A stretch of 25,810 nt of DNA from positions 2,245,783 to 2,271,592 of the forward strand of contig BFEA01000016.1 in assembly GCA_003427395.1 (NCBI GenBank), given 5' to 3'. Both the position numbers and the translations under genes were made by a program. The notes under the pieces are model-generated. The model made no database searches. It saw nothing but the letters and a program-made list of their open reading frames with translations, and had not been told where the DNA came from. Below are positions 16,630-25,721 of this stretch, piece by piece (positions within the stretch are counted from its first letter, which is position 1; the number at the start of each line of letters is the position of its first letter). Origin of the DNA: Chara braunii. Its lineage: Eukaryota; Streptophyta; Charophyceae; Charales; Characeae.

Positions 16630-17145
16630 AATGATGATGATGATGATGATGATGAAATAAAATTGGTGAGAAATAAATAAGGAACGTTTGAACTTGCGAT
16701 ACCCTAATGGCACCGGTGTGGAAGATTGACAACACTATTGCTGTAAAAATAAAAGAAGATGACAGTGATTAGTAGGAAGATAATGGCCAGTGAAGATGAT
16801 GACCCATTGAACCGTAATGAAGAATTATGAATTGATACACTTTAGTATGAACGACTTCGGATGATGAGTCCCCGCAGAGATGACAATGATAATAATCTTG
16901 ATGCTCTTGATGGATAACCTGCACAAGATAAACAATAAAAAAAACAAAAATGAGCAGCTCCCTTGATGATGACTCCTTGATGATCTTCCTCCTGAGAATG
17001 CGGGTCAGCGCTGTGATGACGTAGACAAGCGAAGTCCAACGCACTTCGGCCTCCATGGGGCGAACTCCACTTTCTTCCACCGACATTGGCATTGCACCAA
17101 CTCGCTTGAGCATTACAGCCTCCTAAAGGGGCGTTAGCTGTGGAG
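16531..17145 (-). repeat. Left arm of a large fold-back structure
   Basis: This ~615-bp arm is the inverted copy of 17745-18331. It runs from AATATAAATACCAACACAAAG through a (GAT)n microsatellite at 16591-16654 to GGGGCGTTAGCTGTGGAG. A 114-codon frame (16769-17113, minus) is preserved in both arms with only seven amino-acid differences, but it has no known domain. Confidence 0.85.
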
Positions 17146-17744
17146 GACCAGCAGACCCTTTGTGCCTGTTATTTCGGTCTGGTCCGTAATGGTCCGGCGT
17201 GACTTAGCGCCGCATGGGTGCGTGCGCCTACGATGTTGCTAGCGCTGCATGGGTGCGTGCGCCTACGATGCTGCTATGGCAGCAAGCAAGTGGCGAGGCA
17301 AAGGCGGCGTGGAAGTGGCGAGGCGCTGGCCACGGATGGACGGCGAGGCGCTGGCTGCTAGCAGGCGACGAGGCGCTGGCTGCTAGCAGGCGACGAGGCG
17401 CTGGCTTCCTACGGGTGGCGAGGCGCTGGTCACAAGCGAGTAGCGGGGCGCTGGCTTTTCACATGTGGTGAGGCGCTGGTGGCTTGCACACGGCGAGTTG
17501 CTGGCTGCTTGTGGGAGATGCGAACGCTGATGTGGCATGAGCACCCAAAAGCTGCATGAGTGGTATACGGCAGAAGTGGTGAAGTGGTAAGAGTGAGCGC
17601 TTAATGCACGCGCGGAAACCAGAGGCACTAGGCCAAGCCACGTCACGGGCTGACGAGGCATCTGGTCTAAGTCATAGTGGCGAGGGGAGAGTAGTGGCGG
17701 TAGCGGCTGCTCGAACAGTCTCTCTGTGACTTCCACACGAAGTA
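17146..17744 (+). repeat. Loop of the fold-back: GC-rich tandem repeats
   Basis: Two 34-bp repeats (GCATGGGTGCGTGCGCCTAC unit, starting 17212 and 17246) precede a run of 25-bp repeats built on GAGGCGCTGGCTGCTAGCAG. The latter start at 17345, 17370 and 17395 and then degrade to about 17510. No gene is seen. Composition is much more GC-rich than the arms. Confidence 0.75.
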
Positions 17745-18331
17745 CTCCACAACTAACGCCCCTTTAGGAGGCTGTAATGCTCAAGCGAGTTGGTGCAATG
17801 CCAATGTCGGTGGAAGAAAGTGGAGTTTGCCCCATGGAGACCGAAGTGCGTTGGACTTCGCTTGTCTACGTCATCACAGCGCTGGCCCGCATTCTCAGAA
17901 GGAAGATCATCAAGGAGTCGTCATCAAGGGAGCTGCTCATTTTTGTTTTTTTTATTGTTAATCTTGTGCAGGTTATCCATCAAGAGCATCAAGATTATCA
18001 TCATTGTCATCTCTGCGGGGAATCATCATCCGGAGTCGTTCATACTAAAGTGTATCAATTCATAATTCTTCATTACGGGTCAATGGGTCATCATCTTCAC
18101 TGGCCATTATCTTCCTACTAATCATTGTCATCTTCTTTTATTATTACAGCAATAGTGTTGTCAATCTTCTACACCGGTGCTATTAGGGTATCGCAAGTTC
18201 AAACGCTCCTTATTTATTTCTCGCCAATTTTATTTCATCATCATCATCATCATTATCATCATCATCATCATCGAAGTTTCTTTATTCCTTTTTTCATCAA
18301 TCAGTAGATATCTTTGTGTTGGTGGTTATAT
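17745..18331 (+). repeat. Right arm of the fold-back structure
   Basis: Begins CTCCACAACTAACGCCCCTT and ends ...TTTGTGTTGGTGGTTATATT, the mirror of the left arm. The arm lengths differ mainly in the ATC/GAT microsatellite (18236-18272 here). The matching 114-codon frame is at 17777-18121 (plus). Confidence 0.85.
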
Positions 18332-19350
18332 TCTCTTCGCCAGATTGGTTATGGTCTAGTTGGCAGGTAGGTTGGTCGGGAAGGAAGCGCTACTTCGCAG
18401 GGGTAACACAAGGTGGGAGGTGATTGCGCTCTAGAGAGTAGACACAAATGATGGGAGCTGACCTGGGCTGGGGCCGGGAGATATGTATGGGGGCACATTA
18501 TATCCTGGCGGAGGCAGACTAGGTCAGAGTGTCAGATTTGAGGTACACCTTTTGGGGGAACTAGTTACTTCAAAGCAGAAGGGAATGGGGAGGATATCTC
18601 TCTTGTTGGGGCTGATAGGAACTTCATACTGATAGTGGGGTTCAGATCATCGGAGGCAGCGAGAGGAGAAGAGGAGAACAGGAAACGAGGGGAGAGGAGG
18701 AGAGCACATGGAGGAGGGGGAGGGGTGGAGAGGAATAGTAATCAGCATTCTCGTCATTATCCACCAATTTAGTGATCATCTCAGGGTACTCGTCAAATTT
18801 CATCATCAGAAAGGTTTTTAATCAGGATTCTGATATTATCAGATCCTAGATTTCTAGTTGGCATTCTAGCTTAGATAATTTCCTAATTGAGCCTGTTTGT
18901 GTAACGGCCAGGTAAAGTTGGCGCTAGAACGACGCTGGCCGGCGCTGGGGCGGTGCCCTGTAACCTGCTTTAGTAGGAGCTCGAGGCTTTGTATAGAGGT
19001 CTGGGATTGCCGAGGGAGGAAGGTGATCTGCTAACTTGACTAATGGCTACAATCTGGTCGACGATGGTCGGAGCTGGGGTAGGTAGCGCTGCCCTGTAAC
19101 CGAGCCAGAATGGGGTGTGAGACCAGGAAGAGTCCTGATTGGTGCACAACATAGGCTCAGTTGTGATTGGTTGGTTGGAATGGATACATGAATTTAGGGA
19201 TAGGATAGTATTTGAGTGCTGGGTAGACAATCATTCTGATTAGTCATCATCTATCTCTATTTCATGATCTCAATCATCCTGAATCATCCTAAATGATCCT
19301 CAATCATCCCAAATTATCATCAATGATCATCAATGATCATCAATCATGAA
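18332..19350. other. Retrotransposon leader, LTR-proximal part
   Basis: A purine-rich GGA/GAG stretch occupies 18656-18735. A GCTGGGG...GCCCTGTAAC motif appears twice (about 18938-18965 and 19072-19099). ATCATCAATG-type repeats lie at 19255-19350. No gene is seen. Confidence 0.55.
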
Positions 19351-19445
19351 TGTATTTCCATTATAAGGGATGCTGGGCCCGGTTCCCAGCACGTGCTGCT
19401 CCCCACGAATAGATTGGAGCAATTTAAAAAAAATAAAAAATAAAA
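19351..19445 (+). mobile_element. Retroposon 3' tail with terminal hairpin and oligo(A), copy 1
   Basis: GCTGGGCCCGGTTCCCAGC (19372-19390) forms a small hairpin. CTCCCCACGAATAGATTGGA and an A-rich tail (19425-19445) follow. The same ~75 bp followed by oligo(A) recurs at 25722-25810 in unrelated context, which identifies a mobile 3' end (SINE or LINE). The 5' limit here is uncertain. Confidence 0.6.
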
Positions 19446-19731
19446 TGCTGAGTGGCTGCTGATCCTCAAGCTCGCCTACTTGAGGGCAACCCTTAAGTTG
19501 CCAAGTGTCTCCCTTGAATCAGATTCCAGGTGGGAGTGCCTCTCACTGTCGCCTCTCTCAAATTGCCGCATGAAGCCTCCTCGAAATGTCTCGCCACCCT
19601 AATCTCACTCTCAAGCAACCCGGTTAGGTTCAACTTCGACCCTCTGTGACCTAACCAGGTGGGTGCAGCTTCCCTCAGCCACGGGGGCAGCTTCCCTCAG
19701 CCACGCTGCCCCTCTTTCCTTCTCAAACCAA

Positions 19732-19778
19732 CCCTAACCCTAAGTGGTGCCCTCAGTCAACTTAGGTTAGGGTTAGGG
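19732..19778. repeat. Telomere-like inverted repeat near the PBS
   Basis: CCCTAACCCTAAG (19732-19744) faces CTTAGGTTAGGGTTAGGG (19761-19778) across a 16-nt loop. The hexamer is TTAGGG-type rather than the usual plant TTTAGGG. Confidence 0.7.
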
Positions 19779-19808
19779 CAGCAAAGTCAACTCTCACCAG
19801 CAAGTAGA

Positions 19809-19824
19809 ATCCGCTCTGATACCA
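19809..19824 (-). other. Primer-binding site for initiator tRNA-Met
   Basis: On the minus strand, one base after the 5' LTR end (...GGATCATAACA), the sequence is TGGTATCAGAGCGGAT. TGGTATCAGAGC is complementary to the 3' end of plant initiator tRNA-Met, the commonest primer of plant LTR retrotransposons. This fixes the element orientation and the LTR boundary. Confidence 0.92.
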
Positions 19825-19825
19825 A

Positions 19826-21175
19826 TGTTATGATCCTGGCCAATTTCGAGATACACATCCATCAGATAGTACAATGCCACCCAATTGCAGAAAGAAATGA
19901 ATGAACTTGAAAGGAGCAAGAGGATTAGAAGAAAAAAAAGAAGATGTAAGAAAGAAGAAGAAGATGATGTACACCGGCATAGACAAATGTCCAGGCTCTT
20001 CTTCTTCGCCCAACAATCTCCTCCTTATCTCCCCCTTCTCTTATTCATACAAGAAATAATAATACAATGTTGAATGGCTGATCCAGAATCAATGTCCGAG
20101 TTCCTCTTCTACTGCAGGTATCACTTGAGGTCCCCCATTGCCATGGCCGCCTCTCCCACTCTTCACTCTCATAGGCCGAGGCTATGGCGGACTACTAGGC
20201 TCTGCTCAGATGCCCAAAGGGCAACCCAAAGCAGCTATGGCTGCTCTAGCTCAGGCCGCCATGCCTGACCCTGCCTCGAAGCTTCTTGGTGTAGCTCTCC
20301 CCAGTTGGGGACTCCCTACCGCAGCGCCCACCAAGGTGATGAAGATGGCTGCCACCATAGCCATGTAAGTACCCCTGGTGCTCCTCCCCCTTCCTTCCTT
20401 CTTCCTCCCTCGTGTCCTTCTCCTTCCTCCCAGCAGCGCTGCTCCAGCATAGCGCTGCTCCAGCCAGCGCTCCACCAGTGTGTTGCCAAACTTGCACGCC
20501 GAAAAAGAGGGCGGACTCTCCGCCCGGCCGGAAGATATAGCGACCTGCTTTGCCTCTTGGGCGTGACTTCCAGGCCGCTCGGCCTTCCAAGCAACCGGTA
20601 CCTCCTCATTGCAGACTCTGATATTGCCCGTACAGGCCCTAGACCCAGACTGGTTGGACTGATATCTGCCTAGACCTAACCTACAACTACTGGGCCTCTA
20701 AAAATACGACCTCCTTCTTCTTTGCGAAGTATATAAACTTGTGCTTCAAAACGAGTATGTGGTTCAATTGTACCTGGTTGAGCTATTACCATTCCTCTTT
20801 CTATATCTTCAGGGTGCGGTACCGGCCTACCCGCTACTTGAGTGTTTTTCCCCGCTGCAACCCCTCAATGTCACGGCCACAGTACCGGCCCTGAGGGCCC
20901 AACGGACGAGCAAGTGCCCTGACGGGCCACACACATACTCATGCCAACCAGCACTCAGACAGGCACGGTCACACACACACCCAAGCCAACCAACACTCGG
21001 ACAGGCATGGTCACACACACGCTCAAGCCAACCAGCACTCAGACAGACATGCAGTCCAGCAAGCGTGCACACACAGACTTAGTAGCAGGCGGGAAACTCA
21101 GCAAGGCATTCAGTCTATGAGCAAAACTCAGAAATCAGCTGTGTGTTTCAGTCCATGTTTGGACGGGCCATCACA
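19826..21175 (-). repeat. LTR (5' LTR in element orientation)
   Basis: Begins TGTTATGATCCTGGCC and ends GGGCCATCACA on the plus strand, and is nearly identical to 9768-11131. Being the 5' LTR, it should carry the promoter that reads leftward into the element. It has no ambiguous bases. Confidence 0.93.
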
Positions 21176-21292
21176 TGTGTCTGTTGTCATGGTCAGTATA
21201 CAATCAAATGAAACATGTGTGTGTGTGTGTGTGTGTTGTCATGTTAGTCGGTATACACTTGAAAGAAACATGTGTGTGTGTGTGTGTGTGTC
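21176..21292 (+). repeat. GT-rich tandem duplication flanking the insertion
   Basis: Two ~53-bp units (21185-21236, 21237-21291) each read TGTCATG..., then a TATACA-containing stretch, then AAACATG(TG)n. The GT content matches the left flank and fits a disrupted microsatellite region. Confidence 0.75.
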
Positions 21293-21689
21293 TATGCGTT
21301 TTTCTTCTTCTTCTTTTGTTTTTTACAATCAATCGATCAGGCAATCATCAATCAATCAATCACAATCAATCAATCTTTTTTTTTTTTAACTTGCACCAAC
21401 CCAAAAGCTATTTTTTTTTTTTTTTCATTTGGGGGGCACCCCTGCACTCCAGCAACACACCCCTCCCCACCCCCCTCGAAGGTCCCGGAAAGCAGTTGTA
21501 TGGCCGTCCGTACGGCTGGTACGACTGTTTGGGGGCTGTTCGTATGGCACTGCTGTTCGTACGAACGGACCGTATCTGTACGACGGGCACACACAGGTTT
21601 GGAGCACACGTGTGAGGGCAATAGCATAGCATGATCCTTCGTGGAGTTTGGCAGCACACCTGCCTGCTTGGAACTTCTCTTGCTGTAAC
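21293..21689. other. Interval of simple repeats and palindromes
   Basis: (CTT)n at 21302-21314, (AATC)n at 21341-21375 and T runs at 21376-21388 and 21411-21425. A perfect 12-bp palindrome GTTCGTACGAAC at 21555-21566 lies among several CGTACG motifs. No gene is seen. Confidence 0.6.
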
Positions 21690-22376
21690 GAACGGATGCT
21701 GGGCGATCTTTTAGCTATGTATTGTACGATGTGGCTGCTGTGTTGGCCCTCGCGTCCGCTGCGCGTTCTTGAACAGCTGGTTTGTCTGTCCTTTCTATTG
21801 TCTGGCAGAGGGCACCATATTTGGGGCTCTCTTTGTTGCTGGCCATGATGGTGGACACGGGAGCTTCTCCAACAACACGAGGTTGAACAATTTTGTTGGT
21901 CATCTCACACATTCTTCAATTCGTGTACCTCTCCGCGGATGGCAAATCAACCATTGAAAACGGCCTCGCCATCCAAGGGCACGTGGATAATGATGAGTCA
22001 TGGACTCCTGCAACCAAGAAGCTTTATGACAGCCAGAGCTGGTTGCAGAAGCCCGGGAAGTACCGGTTCTGATTTTGACCCATCTTGTGATTTCATTCTC
22101 GAGTAAGAGGAGCACAATGTCAGGACCTTTGCTGCTTGCTATTCTCATGTCAAGTTTTCTTGTGCTCTTACAATCCAAATTTGGCATAGCTGCTATGTTG
22201 AAACTCTACGTGGTCCCGTACTTTGTATTTGTCATGTGGCTTGATGCTATGATTCTTGAATCACGATGGACATCAAACAAAGCTTGTGCCTTGGTACGAG
22301 GGAGATGTTTGTGGAGGGCCCATGCTAACCTTCACTTATCATCATTTGAATCTTTGTTGACGTGCCAAAATGATTG
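21690..22376 (+). pseudogene. Omega-3 fatty-acid desaturase pseudogene
   Basis: Conceptual translation in shifting frames matches omega-3 desaturases (FAD3/7/8 type), membrane di-iron enzymes that add the third double bond to linoleate. Visible blocks are YVLYDVAAVLALAS; then, after a 1-base shift near 21766, LNSWFVCPFY; GTIFGALFVAGHDGGHGSFS with histidine box 1 (HDGGH, usually HDCGH); VGHLTHSSIRVPLRGWQINH; then, after a stop and shift, QGHVDNDESWTPATKKLY; and MLKLYVVPYFVFVMWLDAM followed by LNHDGHQTKLVPWYEGD. The second box is damaged, the third is absent, and ~40 residues are missing in the middle. The N-terminus and C-terminus are lost. There is no intron sequence between blocks that I can see, so a retrocopy is possible. 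Confidence 0.8.
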
Positions 22377-22493
22377 AGCTATCCATATTTTGTCATCGCT
22401 GACACAAAAAAGTTTGGTCCTCACTATTTGCTGACGAACAGACAACAACAACATAAGAAGACTAGACCGCCGCAACATGAGAGGGAAAAAAAA

Positions 22494-22783
22494 TGTATTG
22501 ACCTGTCCAAACACAGACTGAGAACACTGCTGATTTCTGGGTTTTGTTGACTGTATGCCTTCCTTAGATTCCCACGTTCTGCTGGGTTTTCTAAGTCTGT
22601 GTGTGTGTGTGTGACCCGACAGGGCACTTGTGTGTTGTGAGGCCCACAGGGCCGGTACTTACCTGTGGCCGTGACTTTGAGGGTTGCAGCGGGAAAAACA
22701 CTCAAGTAGCAGGGAGTAGGCCGGCGACACTTAGGGCAGTGGGGAAAGAACACTCCCGACGGCCGAGCCTGGAAGTTGCGGCA
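22494..22783 (+). mobile_element. Truncated LTR of the same retrotransposon family, opposite orientation
   Basis: From TGTATTGACCTGTCCAAACA it follows the reverse complement of the intact LTRs: ACTGAGAACA...GATTTCTG, then TCTAAGTCTGTGTGTG, GGGCCGGTACTTACC and AACACTCAAGTAGC. Divergence is much greater than between the two intact LTRs. After about 22745 it seems to jump to a later LTR segment (GGCCGAGCCTGGAAGT) and then stops at the LINE fragment. Confidence 0.75.
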
Positions 22784-22785
22784 GC

Positions 22786-23818
22786 ATGCCAGCCGCAACT
22801 TCGAAAAAGTGGTTGACCAAGCCAGATGAACTGCACATCCAGAATATCAACCCAGAAAGAGTAGTGCTGAATGCGTTTATGCTCCGTAAAATAAGAGCAT
22901 TAGAACTCTGGCCAAAACAGATATTTCAAATAAGGACAGCAATTCAAGACCTCAAGCTTGACCCCTCAGAATGGGCTTGGCCCTCGGACCGAAACAGAAC
23001 TACCAAACCACCAATCCCAATTTCTGATGACACAGTTCAGCTAGGATATAAAATGCTGTTAAAAACAAAGGACCCAGACCCAATCATCAAAGGAAAATGG
23101 CGCAAGTTAATTGGTTCTGAGGCAGACCTGATAGCAAAAATTCCATGGAAGAAATATAAAACGATAAGACACATAAAAATCAGAAGCGTGCAGTGGCTCA
23201 TAATGTACGTTGCTCTACCGGTTAACCAGTGGTTACATGTTACAAGAAGAAAGAACGATCCAACCAGCGCGGATGTCTGCACAGTTTGCTCATACCAAGA
23301 ACAGGAAGATTTGATACACTGCCTGATCAACTGCAAAGAAGCTACAGATTATTGGGCAAGAGCAGCAGCCCTATGGGACAGTCTATTCTCGTCTCCCCTC
23401 CCAGAACACCCCCTTCAACTGCTCCTCTGGATTAATTTACCCTCTTAACCTTGACAAGTCGGAGAAAATCTGTTTCGGTATGGTACGGAAGGTCACGCTC
23501 TGGGCAATATGGAAAGAGAGATGCAGCAGAACTCTGGACGGCACGAAGAATCCACGGGAGAAAGTGTGGGCAGCAACCAAAGAGATGATTGAAGCGGAAA
23601 TACTGTGTCATTGGAGGAAGGTCAAACTGTGGGTGCAAAACAGTCCGGAGACAGAACAGGTGACACTTGCCAAATTCAAACGGGTCTGGTTGGTAGGTGG
23701 CAAAGTGGCATGGCTGAATGGCCAGGTTTTAAGAAGGAAAGAGTGGCATAATTCGGTCAAGTCTGTTTCTCAGCGGAATACCCAGGTGCACGAGGAACCA
23801 ACTCCAATCTGGGCCTAG
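22786..23818 (+). pseudogene. 3' part of LINE ORF2 with RT zinc-binding domain
   Basis: A 220-codon frame (22786-23448) shows the region downstream of a non-LTR reverse transcriptase. QWLIMYVALPVNQWLHV is followed by the zf-RVT finger CTVC...HCLINC (C-x2-C ... H-x4-C) and the usual ATDYW...LWDSL. After a frameshift near 23440-23480 the typical LINE C-terminal segment follows (VTLWAIWKERCSRTLDG..., to 23818). The endonuclease and catalytic RT are missing, so the copy is 5' truncated and dead. Plant L1-type LINEs carry this finger. Confidence 0.8.
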
Positions 23819-24216
23819 AAGAGCGTCCAAGATACACAAACGGCAGCCGATGTGTCACAGTGAACAGATCACCAAAGAATTCAGGGGACGACAGCATGCA
23901 AAGGAATGGAAAAACTCAGTAGTCCGTCCTTGAGGAATCTTGTTTTCACAGAGCCAATATGGCAGCAAAGGGTAGCAAATACTGGCAATAGCTGAGAGGA
24001 TTCGTAGAGGGATGGCAAGCTGACAGTCAATCCTCCATATGGTTGGAGCAATCAATGCTGTTCAGGGGTCCTTCGGCCAGACGGAAGGAAGCGTTGGTGT
24101 GTGAACTCTTGTACTTTACGACTTGCCGGGAGAAAGCAACTGGACTGATGCTCCCCAGCATGGATATGGAGCCAGGACCATAAGGCCCTGTTTTTTGTCA
24201 TTAAAAAAAGAAAAAA
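23819..24216 (+). mobile_element. Probable LINE 3' untranslated region and A-rich tail
   Basis: No coding potential after the ORF2 stop. An A-rich tract (24203-24216, TTAAAAAAAGAAAAAA) in the same orientation is the likely end of the LINE. I could not find a matching target-site duplication. Confidence 0.5.
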
Positions 24217-24312
24217 CGTGCTGGGTGGGGGTTTAAGACTACAGTCCGAAAGGAAGGGGTTCACTTCATGCGTGATGAGTCACGGGAAGATGGGATGATG
24301 TCTTTTTGCTAT

Positions 24313-25566
24313 TGTAATGACTCGTCAAAACACAGACTGAGAACACAGCTGATTTGGGAGTTTTGTCACTGGAATGAATGCCTTGCTGAGATTCCCGCAT
24401 TCTGCTGAGTTTTCTAAGTCAGTGTGTGTGTGTGCTTGTTGGTCTGCGTGCCTGTAATAGTGCTTGTTGGTCTGAGTGTGTATGTGACCCGCAAGGGCAC
24501 TTGTTTGTTTGGTGGCCCCGCAGGGCCGGTATTTACCGGTAGTCGTCACTTTGAGGGTTGAAGAGGGGAAAACACTCAAGTAGCGAGGGCAGGCCCGCGA
24601 CACTTAGAGCAGCGGGAAAAAAAACTCAAGTAGCAGGTAGGCCGGTACCACTCAAGTAGTGGTGGATGTGTCGGGGACTGGAGGCCGAGCATAAGAAGAC
24701 AAAAAGTTGGCATTTTTAGAGACCCAGCAGTGGTAGGCTAGAGGCAGGCAGGTACCAGTCCATGTAGCCTGAGTCTAGCGCCTGTGGAGACGATATCAGA
24801 GCCTGCAATGATGTTTCCCTCCGAAAGGGAGGGGTACCAGTTGCTTGGATGCCGTGCGGCCTGGGAGTCACCATCCAAGAGGCAAGTAGGCCGCTATATC
24901 TCCTGGAGGAGCGAAGTGGCTCCTCCTCATTTGCGGTATGCGAGTTTGGATGCCGTGCTGCTTGAGCAGGCGCTGTGTCTCAGAGTGCTGCCTGGGAGGA
25001 GGAAGGGGAGCTGGACGCTCTGCCTGGCTATGGCGAGCAGCCCAGCTTGAGGAGGAGGGGGCGACAGAGGAGAGTGGCGAGGTACCTACCTGGCTATGGT
25101 GGACACCATATTCATCACCTTGTCAGGCGCTGCATCCGCCCCCGGTTGGGGTAGTGCCGCACCAAGGAAGCTTTGAGGCAAGTCAGGCATGGCGGCCTGA
25201 TGAGCAGCGACCATAGCTGCTTTGCGTTGTCTTTTGCGCAGGAGGGTGAAGCCCTTAGTAGTCCACCATAGCCTTGGCATGTGAAATGAAGGTGAAGTGG
25301 GAAGCCATGGCTATGCTGGACCTATTGTTGTGTTGGCAGTAAGAGGGAACTTCGGATATTGGTTCTGGTTCAACAAGTCATTTTTATTATTATTATTCTG
25401 GAAAATAATAAGATTGGCGGAGACAAAGAGGAGGAGGACAGTGGAGAAAACAGGGGGATCTTCTTCTTCTTCTTCTTCTTCTTCTTCTTCTTCTTCTTCT
25501 TTCGCAATTGGGTGGCATTGTCTTTCTTTGTGAATTTGCACTTCGGAAATAGCCAGGATCGTACGA
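24313..25566 (+). mobile_element. Diverged, near full-length LTR (possible solo LTR), opposite orientation
   Basis: It begins TGTAATGACTCGTCAAAACA (compare TGTGATGACCCGTCCAAACA in the intact element, read on minus) and ends CCAGGATCGTACGA (compare CCAGGATCATAACA). Between them the order of blocks is the same: AGTCTGAGTCTAG-like and ATATCAGAG..CTGCAATGA blocks; GTACCAGTTGCTTGG; GTCACCATCCAAGAGGC; TACCTGGCTATGGT; GCATGGCGGCCTGA; a CTT repeat at 25461-25500; and GCAATTGGGTGGCATTG. No internal region adjoins it and no 5-bp flanking duplication is visible. Confidence 0.78.
25461..25501. repeat. (CTT)n repeat inside the diverged LTR
   Basis: About thirteen CTT units, at the position where the intact LTRs have their AAG/AGAAG tract. 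This LTR family thus carries an intrinsic trinucleotide repeat that has expanded independently. Confidence 0.9.
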
Positions 25567-25721
25567 AAAAGAGAAAAGATGTACGGCTCTGCTACTGTGA
25601 CTTATGTGTCGTACAGGTCTCGCCTGTAACATGTTTGTTACATGGCCGAACTGTGACATGTATGCACTTTTCTTAGCCAAAGCCGGGTAATGGCCCCGGT
25701 ACCTCAAACTTTCAAATTCTA

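Larger units (their letters stand above)
9768..21175 (-). mobile_element. Complete Ty3/gypsy LTR retrotransposon (chromovirus), defective
   Basis: Two direct ~1.35-kb LTRs bound an internal region of 8.7 kb. Read on the minus strand, the order is LTR, PBS, a 4.5-kb leader, gag, RT, RNase H, integrase, chromodomain, polypurine tract, LTR. RT-RH-IN order defines Ty3/gypsy, and the C-terminal chromodomain places it among chromoviruses. The flanks read TGTG on both sides. A 5-bp duplication would be GTGTG against TGTGT, so the target duplication is blurred by the microsatellite. The LTRs are nearly identical (I estimate ~97-98% by eye), which suggests a recent insertion. Yet the coding region has four in-frame stops and several frameshifts, and no zinc knuckle or protease, so it probably moved with proteins supplied in trans. 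Confidence 0.92.

Noticed and set aside
16769-18121. A conserved gene encoded twice in the fold-back arms
   Set aside because: The frame has no domain and its duplication follows from the inverted repeat itself, so it is recorded only as a property of the arms.
24784-25280. Possible coding frames in the right-hand part
   Set aside because: The region aligns block by block with the LTR family, so these are LTR sequence rather than genes.
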